From: Caballeronia arationis
GTDB taxonomy: Bacteria > Pseudomonadota > Gammaproteobacteria > Burkholderiales > Burkholderiaceae
Assembly (NCBI RefSeq): GCF_001544975.2
Contig: NZ_FCOG02000013.1
Span: 62,001-126,000 of the forward strand
Reading direction: 5' to 3'
Length of the DNA stretch: 64,000 bases
The translations under genes were made by a program, and so were the position numbers. A model generated the notes under the pieces. It made no database searches and had not been told where the DNA came from. It was given only the letters and a program-made list of their open reading frames with translations. The stretch's first letter is position 1; every line of letters starts with the position of its first letter. Positions 16,144 to 29,117 of this stretch are shown piece after piece.

Positions 16144-17313
16144 TCAGCGCGGCTGATACACCCACTTGCCGTCGCTGATCTCGACCATCACGCGCGCGCG
16201 CTGATCGAGGCCGATGTGATCGGTCGCCGACATGTTCACGAGCCCGTTGGTATCGGCGAAATTTTTGGTGCCTTCGAGCGCGTCGCGCAGCGCGCGGCGA
16301 AACTCCGGCGTGCCGGGCGCGCCCGCCTTGATCGCGAGGGGCATCGCGCGGTCGAGCAGCATGCCCGCGTCCCACGTATACGAGCCGAACGCCGACACCG
16401 AGCCCGGCCCGTGCTGCGCCTCGTACAGCTTGATGTACGCGAGCGCAAGGCGTTTTGCCGGATGATCGTCCGGCAGTTGCGCGGCGACGAGCACCGGGCT
16501 CGTCGGCAGGAACGTGCCGTTGCAGTCGGCGCCGCACACGCGCAGGAAGTCGCGGTTGCCGGTGCCGTGGTTATGGTAGATCTTGCCCTTGTAGCCGCGC
16601 ATCGCGAGCGTCTTCGGCGGCAGCGCCGCGGGCGTGCCCGCCGCGCCGACGACCACCGCATCCGGCTTCGCCGCGAGAATCTTGAGGATCTGGCCGGTCA
16701 CGCTCGGATCGGTGCGGTTGAAGCGCTCGTTCGCGACCATCGCGATCTTGTGCAGTTGCGCGAACTTCGCGACTTCCACATAGAACGTCTCGCCGAGCGC
16801 ATCGGCCTGGCCGATGTACGCCATCGTCTTCACGCCGTGGTTGCTCGCGTGCTCGGCGATGGCCGACGCCATCATCGCGTCGGTCTGCGGCGTCTTGAAT
16901 ACCCAGTGGCGCTTGGCGTCGACAGGCTCGATGATCTTCGACGATGACGCCAGTGAGATCATCGGCGTCTCGCCTTCGGCCACGACATCGATCATCGCAA
17001 GCGAGTTCGGCGTGATCGACGATCCGATGATCGCGTCGACGTGGTCTTCGGAAATCAGCTTCTTCGTGGTCTGCACGGCTTGCGTGGTGTCGGACGCATC
17101 GTCGAGCACGATGTAGTCGACAGGGCGCCCGCCCATTTCCTTCGGCAAGAGCGCGACAGTGTCGCGCGCGGGGATGCCGAGCGATGCGGCCGGCCCCGTC
17201 AGCGAGAGCACGAGCCCGATCTTCACATGCGGCGTCTGCGCGAAGGCGCCCGCCGAAATCGCCATCGATACACCGACCACCCACCGTTTCAGGCCTGTTC
17301 GCCAACGCTGCAT
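16144..17313 (-). CDS. ABC transporter substrate-binding protein, branched-chain amino acid type
   Basis: A 389-residue periplasmic protein of the LivJ/type 1 family. A signal peptide ([18 protein letters not shown]) is followed by [46 protein letters not shown] and [17 protein letters not shown]. The start MQRWRTG at 17313 is chosen because GGAGA stands eight bases before it; an upstream ATG at 17346 has no such site. No permease or ATPase genes adjoin it, so it may use a transporter encoded elsewhere. Family members bind amino acids or aromatic acids; the ligand is unknown. Confidence 0.87.
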   Translation of the reverse strand: MQRWRTGLKRWVVGVSMAISAGAFAQTPHVKIGLVLSLTGPAASLGIPARDTVALLPKEMGGRPVDYIVLDDASDTTQAVQTTKKLISEDHVDAIIGSSITPNSLAMIDVVAEGETPMISLASSSKIIEPVDAKRHWVFKTPQTDAMMASAIAEHASNHGVKTMAYIGQADALGETFYVEVAKFAQLHKIAMVANERFNRTDPSVTGQILKILAAKPDAVVVGAAGTPAALPPKTLAMRGYKGKIYHNHGTGNRDFLRVCGADCNGTFLPTSPVLVAAQLPDDHPAKRLALAYIKLYEAQHGPGSVSAFGSYTWDAGMLLDRAMPLAIKAGAPGTPEFRRALRDALEGTKNFADTNGLVNMSATDHIGLDQRARVMVEISDGKWVYQPR

Positions 17314-17424
17314 TTCGAAGTCTCCGTTTTCGTTTTTGTTGTGCATCTCAAGCTGCCGGGCAAGTGTAAGGCGCCCGGAAGCGTTGGCGCATCGGGCGAA
17401 ACCCGTTGCGCCCTGTGGCCACGC

Positions 17425-18411
17425 TCACTCGTGCAGGGCCACGACTGCCTGGTCGATCGCGCCGAAAATCGACTTGCCGGCTTCGTCGAACATTTCGATC
17501 TTCACGCTGTCGCCGAACTTCATGAACTCGGTCTGCGGCGCGCCGTGCTCGATGGTTTCGAGGCACCGCTTCTCCGCGATACAACAATAGCCGCGCTTTG
17601 CATCCTTGTTCGAGATCGTGCCCGATCCGACGATCGATCCGGCGCGCACGTTGCGCGTTTTCGCCACGTGCGCGATCAGCTGGCCGAAGTGGAACACCAT
17701 GTCCGTGCCGCAATCGGGCTGGCCGACCTTCTTGCCGTTCCAGTGCACGATCATCGGGCGATGCACGCGGCCTTCGCGCCACGCGTCGCCGAGTTCGTCG
17801 GGCGTCACGGCGACCGGCGAGAACGCAGTCGCCGGCTTGCTCTGGAAGAACCCAAAGCCCTTCGCGAGTTCGGCGGGAATCAGGTGGCGCAATGAAACAT
17901 CGTTGACGAGCATCAAGAGGCGCACATGCCTGAGCGCTTCGTCGGGTTTCGTGGTCATCGGCACGTCGCTCGTGATCGCGGCGACTTCTGCCTCGAAGTC
18001 GATGCCGAACGCTTCCGATGCGCACACGATGTCGTCCGTCGGGCCGATGAAGTCATCGCTGCCGCCCTGGTACATCAGCGGATCGGTCCAGAACTCGGGC
18101 GGCATCTCGGCGCCGCGCGCGCGGCGCACGAGTTCGACGTGATTCACGTAAGCAGAGCCGTCGGCCCACTGGAACGCGCGCGGCAGCGGCGCCATGCACG
18201 ACTTCGCGTCGAACGAAAACGCGTTGCGCGCGCGGCCCTGATTGAGCGCTTCGTAGAGATCGAGCAGTTGCGGCGCGTAGAAGGTCCAGTCGTCGAGCGC
18301 GCGCTGCAGCGTGCCGGCGATCGCATCCGCGATCGCCGCCGTGCGCAGGTCGCGGGAAACGACGATCAGCTGACCATCGCGCGTGCCGTCCTTCAGCGTG
18401 GCAAGTTTCAT
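17425..18411 (-). CDS. Fumarylacetoacetate hydrolase family protein
   Basis: A 328-residue enzyme of the FAH superfamily, which cleaves or hydrates beta-diketo or 2-oxo acids using a divalent metal. The metal-site region is visible as GIDFEAEVAAITSDVPM, with GSGTISN and the C-terminal GDSVKIEMFDEAGKSIFGAIDQ. The N-terminal MKLATLKDGTRDGQLIVVSRD is typical of the long form found beside homogentisate or gentisate genes. It is divergent from the IclR regulator (93 bp gap), which probably controls it. The substrate is not determined. Confidence 0.87.
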   Translation of the reverse strand: MKLATLKDGTRDGQLIVVSRDLRTAAIADAIAGTLQRALDDWTFYAPQLLDLYEALNQGRARNAFSFDAKSCMAPLPRAFQWADGSAYVNHVELVRRARGAEMPPEFWTDPLMYQGGSDDFIGPTDDIVCASEAFGIDFEAEVAAITSDVPMTTKPDEALRHVRLLMLVNDVSLRHLIPAELAKGFGFFQSKPATAFSPVAVTPDELGDAWREGRVHRPMIVHWNGKKVGQPDCGTDMVFHFGQLIAHVAKTRNVRAGSIVGSGTISNKDAKRGYCCIAEKRCLETIEHGAPQTEFMKFGDSVKIEMFDEAGKSIFGAIDQAVVALHE

Positions 18412-18504
18412 AGGGTGACTTGGTGGTGTGGGATGACGATGAGGGAAATCTATTTTACGATGGTGAATCCGGGGCGGGGCACGCCGCTCGCTCGCAAATT
18501 TCCC

Positions 18505-19344
18505 ATGTCCTCCAAATTTCCCCAGTCCGCCGACGAAACCGATGACACCTCCGAAACCGCCGACGCCATTGAAGGCGGCGAAGAAAAGGCGCGCTCCGGC
18601 ATCCAGTCGATCGAAGTCGGGTTCCGGCTGCTCAACGTCCTGACTCACGAACCGCGCGCGATGATGCTGCGCGATCTCGCGCAGCGCGCCGGCATGAGCC
18701 CGGCGAAGGCGCATCGCTATCTCGTGAGTTTTCAGCGGCTTGGGCTCGCATCGCAGGACCCGGTGTCCGGGCGCTACGAACTCGGCGGCTTCGCGTTGCA
18801 GATGGGACTTGCGCGGCTCGCGCGCGTCGATGGCGTGAAGCTCGCGCGCATCGCACTCTCCGAACTGCGCGACAGGCTCGATCAGACCGTCGGCATCGCG
18901 GTGTGGGGCAACCAGGGACCGACCGTCGTTCACTGGATGGAATCGAGTTATCCCGCGAAGGCGTCGCTGAAACTCGGCGACGTGATGCCGCTGCTTTCGT
19001 CGGCGACCGGGCTGCTGTTCGCCGCGTATCTGCCGCGCAGCAAGACGCAAGCGATGCTCGAGCGCGAACTCGCGGCGACGCGCAAGACGATGGCGGAGAT
19101 CGAACCGCTACTCGCCGAGGTGCGCGAACATGGCGCGGCGCGCATCGAAGGCATGCTGCTGCCGACGATCCACGCGTTCTGCACGCCCGTCTTCGATTCG
19201 ACCGGCGATCTCGCGCTCGGGCTGATCGCACTCGGACACGAAGGCGCGTTCGATACGCGCTGGGGCGGTGAAATCGATTCCGCGCTACGCGCATGCGCGG
19301 CGGATCTTTCATATCAACTGGGATACTCCGAGCAGGAGCGCTGA
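18505..19344 (+). CDS. IclR-family transcriptional regulator
   Basis: A 279-residue regulator. After an acidic, disordered N-terminus, the winged helix lies at about residues 35-95 (GIQSIEVGFRLLNVLTHEPRAMMLRDLAQRAGMSPAKAHRYLVSF in pieces). The IclR effector domain follows (TVVHWMESSYPAKASLKLGDVMPLLSSATG; then CTPVFDSTGDLALGLIALGHEG). It is divergent from the fumarylacetoacetate-hydrolase-like gene and likely regulates it. ATG 18505 (MSSKFPQSAD) is preferred; an ATG at 18436 is in frame but reaches into the promoter region. Confidence 0.87.
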   Translation: MSSKFPQSADETDDTSETADAIEGGEEKARSGIQSIEVGFRLLNVLTHEPRAMMLRDLAQRAGMSPAKAHRYLVSFQRLGLASQDPVSGRYELGGFALQMGLARLARVDGVKLARIALSELRDRLDQTVGIAVWGNQGPTVVHWMESSYPAKASLKLGDVMPLLSSATGLLFAAYLPRSKTQAMLERELAATRKTMAEIEPLLAEVREHGAARIEGMLLPTIHAFCTPVFDSTGDLALGLIALGHEGAFDTRWGGEIDSALRACAADLSYQLGYSEQER

Positions 19345-19480
19345 CCCGCAATCGACGCTAACGTGACGTAACGTAACGCGATGCGAAAGCGCGGAACATC
19401 GCTTTCGCGGGGCGTGTCATAAGCGTTTGCCCCTTTCCCCGCGTTCGCACGCGTTCGCCACGCACACAAAGCCCGTTCCG

Positions 19481-20719
19481 ATGCCGCTTTTCCCCTTACG
19501 CCGCCCGCGCCCCGCCGATGGCGAGCCGCGCAGCGGCGCTTCCCGTCCCCCGGATTCCCGGCCGCCGCGCCGCTGGGGCCGCTGGGCGCTGGTGCTGCTC
19601 GCGGTCGTCGCGTTGCACTGGAGTGCGGCACGCTGGGTCGGGCGCAACGGGAACGCGTCGAACCCGCCACCCGCCGACGACGTGCCGGTGCAGGTCGCGC
19701 TGCTCACGCCGAAGCCGGTCGAACAGGCGCCGCCGCCCGCAGCGCCCGCGGCGCCCGTTGCCCCGCCGGCCGTGCCGAAGCCAGCGCCGAAACCCGCCGC
19801 GCCGCAGCCAAAGCCGGCTGCACCGGTATTGAGCGTTGCGCGCGACGACGCCCGTGCGCAGCCCGCCGCCGCGCCTGGCGCGGCCAGCGCAGCGGCGGCC
19901 TCGCAGGCCGCTGCGGCATCGGCGGCGAATGCGACGGCAAACGCATCAGCGAAATCGGCGCCCCCCGCATCCGGCGACAAATTCGACGTCCCGCCAACGG
20001 GCGAGCTGCGCTATGACACGCTCGTGAACGGCGTGATGAACCAGACGGGCACGATCCACTGGATCAACGACGGCCAGCACTACGAGATGGTCGTCTCGAT
20101 CCCGATTCCGTTCGTCGGCCCTTACGTCTATTCGAGCCACGGCCACCTCGACGGCTTCGGCATCGCGCCCGAGCAGTATTCCGAGCAACGCGGCCGCCGC
20201 GCCGCCGACGTCACGATCTTCAATCGCGAGTCGAAGCAACTCGTCTACACACGCACGCCAGCGAGCCAGCCGCTCGCCGATGGCGCGCAGGATCGCTTCA
20301 GCGTGTTCATGCAACTCGCGAGCCTCGTGCGGGGCGCCCCCGACAAGTACACGCCGGGCGTGGCGCGCCAGTTCAGCGTTGCGGATAACGACAGCAACGA
20401 AGTCTGGTCGTTCGAAACTGTCGGCGATGAAACCGTGCAGGCTCGCGGCGGCGCGATGAGCGCGCGCCACTTTACGCGTCTGCCCCGCCGCGAGGGCGAT
20501 CGCCGTCGAATCGACGTGTGGCTCGCGCCATCGCTCGGCTGGCTGCCGGCGCGCATCGTGCAAACCGAGCCGAACGGCCTGCAGATTGAACTGGTGTGGC
20601 GCGGCAAGCTGCAACCGCCCGCCGCACCGGCACCCGATGGCACCGGAACTAGCGGCCCGGGCACGACAGATGCGTCAGACGAATCCGCGCCCGCGGCCTT
20701 ACAGCCCGAGAAACCCTAG
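19481..20719 (+). CDS. DUF3108 domain-containing envelope protein
   Basis: A 412-residue protein. It has an Arg/Pro-rich cytoplasmic start, one membrane segment (WALVLLAVVALHWSAARWV), a long Pro/Ala linker (about residues 65-165) and a C-terminal DUF3108 domain beginning near FDVPPTGELRYDTLVNG. The layout is that of a TonB-like, periplasm-spanning anchor carrying a beta-rich domain. No function is established for the family to my knowledge. ATG 19481 is chosen because the TTG at 19427 only adds unrelated sequence. The gene stands alone. Confidence 0.8.
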   Translation: MPLFPLRRPRPADGEPRSGASRPPDSRPPRRWGRWALVLLAVVALHWSAARWVGRNGNASNPPPADDVPVQVALLTPKPVEQAPPPAAPAAPVAPPAVPKPAPKPAAPQPKPAAPVLSVARDDARAQPAAAPGAASAAAASQAAAASAANATANASAKSAPPASGDKFDVPPTGELRYDTLVNGVMNQTGTIHWINDGQHYEMVVSIPIPFVGPYVYSSHGHLDGFGIAPEQYSEQRGRRAADVTIFNRESKQLVYTRTPASQPLADGAQDRFSVFMQLASLVRGAPDKYTPGVARQFSVADNDSNEVWSFETVGDETVQARGGAMSARHFTRLPRREGDRRRIDVWLAPSLGWLPARIVQTEPNGLQIELVWRGKLQPPAAPAPDGTGTSGPGTTDASDESAPAALQPEKP

Positions 20720-20789
20720 CGATGACCGGGGCCCGATCGGGATGAAGTAAGCAGGGCGCCATCCGCAATCGCATTTTTACGGAGCCAAC

Positions 20790-21578
20790 ATGCAGGTGAC
20801 GATCAACGGTATCGACACGCGTTATGTGCTGAGCAACGAAGGCGGCGGCCCATGGCTGACCTTCATCCACCAGCTGGCCGGCGACCTGTCGGTGTGGGAC
20901 CAGCAGGCCGGCTATTTCCGCAACGATTACACCGTGCTGCGTTATGACCTGCGCGGCCACGGCGAGACGGCGGTGTCGCCCGGCGCGTTCAACATCAGGG
21001 ATCTCGCCGACGACCTCGCCGAACTACTGCACAAACTCGGCGCACCGAGCACGCACGTGGTCGGCCTGTCGATTGGTGGGATGGTCGCGCAACAGTTCGC
21101 CGTCGACCACGGCTCGCTTGTCGATACTTTGACCGTCGTGGGCGCGCCCGCCTTCACGCCTGAAGACGCACGTCCCATTTTTGGGCAGCGCGCGGCATCC
21201 GTGCGCGAAAACGGCGCAGCGAGTATTGTGGAAGCAACACTCGAACGATGGCTCACGGCAGAGTTCCGGCAACGGCATCCCGAAGTGGTCGAGCAGATTC
21301 GCGAAACGATCCTGCGCACGCCACCAGAGGGTTTCGCGCGCGCTGCCGAGGCCGTTAGCGATTTCGATGTACGCGAAAAACTGGGTTCGGTGGCAAAGCC
21401 CACGCTCGTCGTTGCCGGAAGGCACGACGCGGGCACGCCGAATGCTGCTTCCAGGCTGATCGCCGACACCGTGCCGGGTGCGCTTTTTGAAACACTCGAC
21501 GCGGCGCATCTGTCCCCGATCGAGTCCTCAACGCAATTTACCGCGCTTCTTGGAACATTTTTGCGCAATTCTGTCTAA
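20790..21578 (+). CDS. Alpha/beta hydrolase, 3-oxoadipate enol-lactonase-like
   Basis: A 262-residue alpha/beta-fold hydrolase. The oxyanion segment is FIHQLAGDLSVWD, the nucleophile elbow VVGLSIGGMVAQ (serine in GLSIG), the acid VAGRHDAGTPN and the histidine DAAHLSPIE. Overall it is closest by eye to PcaD, which opens 3-oxoadipate enol-lactone in the protocatechuate branch, but no other pca gene is nearby, so the substrate is uncertain. ACGGAG lies ahead of ATG 20790. Confidence 0.85.
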   Translation: MQVTINGIDTRYVLSNEGGGPWLTFIHQLAGDLSVWDQQAGYFRNDYTVLRYDLRGHGETAVSPGAFNIRDLADDLAELLHKLGAPSTHVVGLSIGGMVAQQFAVDHGSLVDTLTVVGAPAFTPEDARPIFGQRAASVRENGAASIVEATLERWLTAEFRQRHPEVVEQIRETILRTPPEGFARAAEAVSDFDVREKLGSVAKPTLVVAGRHDAGTPNAASRLIADTVPGALFETLDAAHLSPIESSTQFTALLGTFLRNSV

Positions 21579-21692
21579 AAGAAAGCCTCGATGGGCTTCT
21601 GGCAACACGTCGAGGCCACCCCTTGAATTCCAACCCAAGCGCTCCACTTATGGTGCAGGATGCCAGGAGCAACAGGAATAAGGAGTGTCGCC

Positions 21693-21950
21693 ATGCAAAT
21701 GATCTACAACAGCCCTAACTATTGCGTTGTGGAGTTCCCGCCGCAGGACAACCATCTGGCGATGAAGGCCGGCGGCTACGAGATCGTCGACAAGAACACT
21801 CAGCGCGAAATCTTCATCGATGGCGCGCTGGCGGCCAAGTTTCGCGAACATGTCCAGAAGTTGATCGAAGAAGAACCGTCGCTCGAAGATGTCGACGAGT
21901 TCCTGGGTCAGTTCGACGTTCTGATGAACCAGCCGGTGATCCTTCACTGA
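21693..21950 (+). CDS. DUF3567 family protein
   Basis: An 85-residue soluble protein conserved in Betaproteobacteria (DUF3567). It begins MQMIYNSPNYCVVEF, continues AGGYEIVDKNTQREIFIDGALAAKF and ends in an acidic helix (LIEEEPSLEDVDEFLGQFD). AAGGAG stands 9 bases before ATG 21693. Its role is unknown. It is followed by a strong terminator. Confidence 0.83.
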   Translation: MQMIYNSPNYCVVEFPPQDNHLAMKAGGYEIVDKNTQREIFIDGALAAKFREHVQKLIEEEPSLEDVDEFLGQFDVLMNQPVILH

Positions 21951-22017
21951 CTCGACCAACGGGTCACAGAGTGCGGCGCCCAGAGCCGCATCGACCTCAC
22001 AGGTGACACCCCCACGA

Positions 22018-22048
22018 AGCCCCGGCGCGCAATGCGCCGGGGCTTTTT
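22018..22048 (+). terminator. Rho-independent terminator
   Basis: An 11-bp perfect stem (AGCCCCGGCGC) with a five-base loop is followed by TTTTT. It ends the DUF3567 transcript before metH. Confidence 0.85.
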
Positions 22049-22112
22049 GCCAGATGGGCGCGCCTTGCCCGTCGAGCCTCTCGTGGCGGCGACGGCCTTC
22101 TGGCCGTCCGGC

Positions 22113-22118
22113 TACAAT
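22113..22118 (+). promoter_or_regulatory. Candidate -10 box upstream of metH
   Basis: TACAAT, in the context GGCTACAATGACAGG, lies 39 bases before the metH start. A short inverted repeat (GACGGCC-TTCT-GGCCGTC) overlaps the expected -35 region. I see no B12 or SAM riboswitch in the short leader. Confidence 0.4.
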
Positions 22119-22157
22119 GACAGGCTAACTTCTTACCTGGTGCGAGCCTTGCCTGTC

Positions 22158-23240
22158 ATGAACGAGACCGCCAATTCAACCGCCCCGGCCACCGCCGGAC
22201 GCCCGCCACGCCGCGAATACACGCGCGGCGCGACGCTGCCCGCGCTGCTGCAACGGCGCATCCTCATACTCGACGGCGCGATGGGCACGATGATCCAGCG
22301 CTACAAGCTCGACGAGGCAGCCTATCGCGGCGAGCGCTTCAAGGACTACGGGCGCGACATCAAGGGCAACAACGAATTGCTGTCGATCACGCAGCCGCAG
22401 GTCATTCGCGAGATCCACGACCAGTACCTCGCGGCCGGCGCCGACATCGTCGAAACGAACACTTTCGGTGCAACGCGCGTCGCCCAGGCCGACTACGGCA
22501 TGGAAGAACTCGCCGCCGAGATGAACCGCGAATCGGTGAAGGTCGCGCGCGAGGCGTGCGACAAACACTCGACACCGGACAAGCCGCGCTTCGTCGCGGG
22601 CGCGATCGGGCCGACGCCGAAGACCGCAAGCATCTCGCCCGACGTGAACGATCCGGGTGCGCGCAACGTGACCTTCGACGAGTTGCGCGAGGCCTACTAC
22701 GAGCAGGCGAAGGCGCTGCTCGAAGCGGGCTGCGATCTCTTCCTGGTCGAGACGATTTTCGACACGCTGAACGCGAAGGCCGCGCTTTTCGCGCTGGACC
22801 AGTTGTTCGAGGACACCGGCGAACTCCTGCCGATCATGGTTTCGGGCACGGTCACGGATGCGTCCGGACGGATTCTTTCGGGACAGACCGTCGAGGCATT
22901 CTGGAATTCGCTGCGTCACGCGCGGCCGCTGACGTTCGGCCTGAACTGCGCGCTCGGTGCCGCGCTGATGCGTCCGTATATCGCCGAACTGGCGAAGCTC
23001 TGCGATACGTACGTGTCGTGCTATCCGAACGCGGGCCTGCCGAATCCGATGAGCGATACGGGCTTCGACGAAACGCCCGATGTGACGTCCGGCCTGCTGA
23101 AGGAGTTCGCCGAAGCGGGGCTCGTGAATCTCGCGGGCGGCTGCTGCGGGACGACGCCAGAGCACATTGCGGAGATCGCGAAGGCGCTTGCCGATGTGAA
23201 GCCGCGCAAGTGGCCGTCGCACTATCGCGACGCCGCCTGA
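22158..23240 (+). CDS. metH: Methionine synthase, homocysteine-binding module
   Basis: A 360-residue protein equal to the first module of cobalamin-dependent methionine synthase, which binds zinc and homocysteine. [17 protein letters not shown] marks the barrel start. The zinc cysteines are in FGLNCALGA and [10 protein letters not shown]. The remaining modules are on a separate gene beginning 39 bp downstream, so MetH is made as two polypeptides that must associate. The start is ATG 22158, preceded by a low-complexity 30-residue N-terminal extension. Confidence 0.93.
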   Translation: MNETANSTAPATAGRPPRREYTRGATLPALLQRRILILDGAMGTMIQRYKLDEAAYRGERFKDYGRDIKGNNELLSITQPQVIREIHDQYLAAGADIVETNTFGATRVAQADYGMEELAAEMNRESVKVAREACDKHSTPDKPRFVAGAIGPTPKTASISPDVNDPGARNVTFDELREAYYEQAKALLEAGCDLFLVETIFDTLNAKAALFALDQLFEDTGELLPIMVSGTVTDASGRILSGQTVEAFWNSLRHARPLTFGLNCALGAALMRPYIAELAKLCDTYVSCYPNAGLPNPMSDTGFDETPDVTSGLLKEFAEAGLVNLAGGCCGTTPEHIAEIAKALADVKPRKWPSHYRDAA

Positions 23241-23279
23241 TTTCGGCCCCATAACGACAACCATACCGCACAGCACACC

Positions 23280-25997
<2,718 letters not shown>

Positions 25998-26150
25998 AAC
26001 GCGCGGTTAAACGCCTCATGAACATACGCGCCGCGTGATACGGAAAAACAACGCGCAGCGCGGCCAGAACTTTTTTATTTCCGTAGACTTGGCGTTGCGA
26101 ATGTCCGTCATGGCGACGGTCACGCATATCTTTGTCACGGAGAAAGCCGC

Positions 26151-26348
26151 ATGAAGAAGCTGACGCCCGTTTTGGCCGTTGCCGCAGCCATCCTGTTCAC
26201 GTCCGGTTCCGCTGCGTTCGCGCAGCCGGCGAGCAGCGTGTCGTCGTATTCCCCGCCGATGACCGAGCACAAGAAGAAGCCGAAAAAACCCAAGGCGAAG
26301 AAAGGCGCGAGCGCGCCCGCGGCGGATACCAACGGTCAGACGCAGTAA
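26151..26348 (+). CDS. Small secreted lysine-rich protein
   Basis: A 65-residue protein: a signal peptide of about 24 residues (LTPVLAVAAAILFTSGSAAFA) and a short mature part with a basic stretch (HKKKPKKPKAKKGA). ACGGAG precedes ATG 26151. I know no function. A hairpin terminator follows it. It is similar in build, but not in repeats, to the Met-rich peptide at 14120. Confidence 0.65.
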   Translation: MKKLTPVLAVAAAILFTSGSAAFAQPASSVSSYSPPMTEHKKKPKKPKAKKGASAPAADTNGQTQ

Positions 26349-26416
26349 CGCAGGTCACCGGGCTTTGCGGTTCCCCGTAGCGCAGGACGCAGGCAGCAAC
26401 GAGAAGAGCCAGGAAG

Positions 26417-26451
26417 AAAAAACCCGCATCGTCGCCGATGCGGGTTTTTTT
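26417..26451. terminator. Bidirectional terminator
   Basis: The stem CCCGCATCG with its complement is flanked by A6 on the left and T7 on the right, so it can stop transcripts from both sides. It lies between the convergent lysine-rich peptide and DUF1840 genes. Confidence 0.85.
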
Positions 26452-26520
26452 GCGCGAGCGCGCTCCACGATGACGACGGTATTCAGCGCTTCCTTAATCC
26501 GGCACGCGCAGCGCTGCGCG

Positions 26521-26847
26521 TCAGACGCCCCACAGAATGTCTGTGTTCGCCTTCTGTGCCAGGCGCAGCATGTCGAGAAACGGGTAGGCGCGCTGCGCGA
26601 GGCCGATCGGGATTTCGTGCGGCTCGTGGCCTTCTTCGCCTTCGTGGAAATGCCCGTCGTGCTCGGCACGTTCTTTCTTGTCGACGACCACAGCGGCTTC
26701 CAGCTTTTGAATCGCAGCAGGCAGCTCGTCATGAGTGATGACCCCGCGCGCGCTCAGATGTTTGCCGATGATGCCGAGCAGATACTCCGCCAGGTTATCG
26801 AGCATCATCACGTCGGGCGCAGCACTGGTTTTGAAAGTGATCAGCAT
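26521..26847 (-). CDS. DUF1840 family protein
   Basis: A 108-residue soluble protein of the DUF1840 family, beginning MLITFKTSAAPDVMMLDNLAEYLLGIIGK. It has a His/Glu-rich middle (AEHDGHFHEGEEGHEPHE) that could bind metal, and a helical C-terminus. AAGGAAAAGGACC precedes ATG 26847. The function is unknown; the family is common in Beta- and Gammaproteobacteria. It is divergent from argS. Confidence 0.83.
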   Translation of the reverse strand: MLITFKTSAAPDVMMLDNLAEYLLGIIGKHLSARGVITHDELPAAIQKLEAAVVVDKKERAEHDGHFHEGEEGHEPHEIPIGLAQRAYPFLDMLRLAQKANTDILWGV

Positions 26848-27176
26848 GGCAAGGTCCTTTTCCTTATGTTGGGTTGTTAGCGAAACGCGTCGGCGGCGTA
26901 TCGGACACATGCGCCCCGAAGCGTGGGTTTCCCCACTGTTTCCCTGAGTGTTTCCCTGACAGCGACCCTGATTCGACATATTAGCACCTGCTAAAATCCG
27001 GTTTCGACATCCGGGGCAATCGGAATCGTCGCAAAGTGTGGAGCGCGCGAGAAGCCGCCGCATCCACATCCGCCTGCCCGGGTTGGGTCGCGCTCTTTGC
27101 CGGCGCGCGGGCTGAAACATTACGCGCCCGCGCCGGCCACATCACACTGGACCCGGTCCACTGGATCACACTCAGC

Positions 27177-28961
27177 ATGCTGCCCGCACACAAACTCACT
27201 CTCGAAACGCTCCTCACCGACGCGGTCAAGCAAGTCGCGCTCGCCAGAGAGGGCGCATCCGAAGCCGCGTTCGTCGAACCGGCCATCGTCCTCGAACGCC
27301 CGAAGGTCGCCGCGCACGGCGACGTCGCCAGCAACGTCGCGATGCAGCTCGCCAAGCCGCTGCGCGCCAATCCGCGCCAGCTCGCGCAGCAGATCGTCGA
27401 TGCCGTGCTCGCCAGTCCGGCCGCGCAGGGCCTCGTCGAGAGCGCCGAAGTCGCCGGCCCGGGCTTCATCAACCTGCGTCTCGCTCCTGCCGCGAAGCAA
27501 GCCGTGGTCCCGGCGGTGCTCGCCGAGGGCGCGGCCTACGGACGCTCGTCGCGCGAGGAAGGCAAGCGCGTGCTGGTCGAGTTCGTGTCGGCGAATCCGA
27601 CCGGCCCGCTGCACGTCGGCCACGGCCGTCAGGCGACGCTCGGCGACGCGCTCTCGAACCTGCTCGAAACGCAGGGCTACGCCGTCCACCGCGAGTTCTA
27701 CTACAACGACGCTGGCGTGCAGATCAACAACCTCGCGATCTCGACGCAGGCGCGTGCCCGCGGCCTCAAGCCCGGCGACGCCGGCTGGCCGGAAGCGGCC
27801 TACAACGGCGAATACATCGCCGACATCGCCAGCGACTACATGGCGGGCGCGACCGTCGCGGCGAAGGACGGCGAGCCGGTGAAAGGCCGCGGCGACGTCG
27901 ACGATCTCGAAGCGATCCGCGTGTTCGCGGTCGCCTACCTGCGCCACGAACAGGACATGGACCTGACTGCGTTCGGCGTGAAGTTCGACCAGTTCTATCT
28001 GGAGTCGTCGCTGTACAAGGAAGGCCGCGTCGAGGCGACGGTGAATGCGCTGATCGCGGCCGGCAAGACCTACGAGCAGGACGGCGCGCTATGGCTGCGC
28101 ACCACCGACGACGGCGACGACAAGGACCGCGTGATGCGCAAGTCCGACGGCACCTACACGTACTTCGTGCCGGACGTCGCGTATCACCGCGCGAAGTGGG
28201 AACGCAGCTTCACCAAGGTCATCAACGTGCAGGGCTCGGACCATCACGGCACGATCGCGCGGGTGCGCGCGGGCTTGCAGGGACTCGGCATCGGCATTCC
28301 GAAGGGCTATCCCGACTACGTCCTGCACAAGATGGTCACCGTGATGCGCGACGGCCAGGAAGTGAAGATTTCGAAGCGCGCGGGCAGCTACGTGACGGTG
28401 CGCGACCTGATCGAGTGGTCGGGCGGCATGGCGCCGGGCAGCGAAACGGCGCCTGACCAGCTCGACGAGGAAACGATCCGCCGCGGCCGCGACGCGGTCC
28501 GCTTCTTCCTGATCTCGCGCAAGGCGGACACGGAGTTCGTATTCGACATCGACCTCGCGCTCAAGCAGAACGACGAAAATCCGGTGTATTACGTGCAGTA
28601 CGCGCACGCGCGCATCAGCACGATTCTCTCCGACTGGCAGACGCGCTACAACGGCGAGCTCGCGCAGGCGGCGAACGCGAACCTCGCGCCGCTCGACAGC
28701 GAACGCGCGATGGCTTTGCTCAACAAGCTCGCGGAATATCCGGACATGCTCGCGCACGCCGCGGAAGAACTGGCGCCGCACGCGGTCGCGTTCTACCTGC
28801 GCGACCTCGCTGGCGAATTCCACTCGTTCTACAATGCGGAGCGCGTTCTCGTCGATGAAGAGGCGCCGCGCAATGCGCGTATCGCGTTGCTCGCGGCGAC
28901 GCGCCAGGTGCTCGCAAACGGCCTAGCTACGATCGGCGTGTCCGCTCCGGCCAAGATGTAA
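27177..28961 (+). CDS. argS: Arginyl-tRNA synthetase
   Basis: Charges tRNA(Arg) with arginine in the cytoplasm. The 594-residue class I enzyme has the N-terminal tRNA-binding domain, the HIGH-type motif [30 protein letters not shown], a KMSK-like KISKRAG and the C-terminal anticodon-binding domain ([13 protein letters not shown], then [21 protein letters not shown]). ATG 27177 (MLPAHKLTL) gives the normal length; more distant in-frame starts add Arg-rich sequence. It leads an argS-SPOR-dsbA-SDR run of same-strand genes. Confidence 0.96.
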   Translation: MLPAHKLTLETLLTDAVKQVALAREGASEAAFVEPAIVLERPKVAAHGDVASNVAMQLAKPLRANPRQLAQQIVDAVLASPAAQGLVESAEVAGPGFINLRLAPAAKQAVVPAVLAEGAAYGRSSREEGKRVLVEFVSANPTGPLHVGHGRQATLGDALSNLLETQGYAVHREFYYNDAGVQINNLAISTQARARGLKPGDAGWPEAAYNGEYIADIASDYMAGATVAAKDGEPVKGRGDVDDLEAIRVFAVAYLRHEQDMDLTAFGVKFDQFYLESSLYKEGRVEATVNALIAAGKTYEQDGALWLRTTDDGDDKDRVMRKSDGTYTYFVPDVAYHRAKWERSFTKVINVQGSDHHGTIARVRAGLQGLGIGIPKGYPDYVLHKMVTVMRDGQEVKISKRAGSYVTVRDLIEWSGGMAPGSETAPDQLDEETIRRGRDAVRFFLISRKADTEFVFDIDLALKQNDENPVYYVQYAHARISTILSDWQTRYNGELAQAANANLAPLDSERAMALLNKLAEYPDMLAHAAEELAPHAVAFYLRDLAGEFHSFYNAERVLVDEEAPRNARIALLAATRQVLANGLATIGVSAPAKM

Positions 28962-29071
28962 ATGCTTTAAACGACACCCCGGTGCATCGGCTTCACCGCC
29001 CGTCGCGCAATTCGGATTTTTCGGCGCGCTCGGGCGGCGATGTCGCGCGCTGGTCCGCTTCGGGCCGCCGT

Positions 29072-29077
29072 TATAAT
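29072..29077 (+). promoter_or_regulatory. Candidate -10 box of the SPOR gene
   Basis: A perfect TATAAT lies 41 bases upstream of ATG 29118. The -35 region is GC-rich and unconvincing. It suggests that the SPOR-dsbA genes have their own promoter besides readthrough from argS. Confidence 0.45.
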
Positions 29078-29117
29078 CGTCGGCCGATCAGAAGACTTTT
29101 TGCAGGTGATTCATACG

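Noticed and set aside
22049-22157. A cobalamin or SAM riboswitch in front of metH
   Set aside because: The leader is too short and shows none of the conserved boxes.
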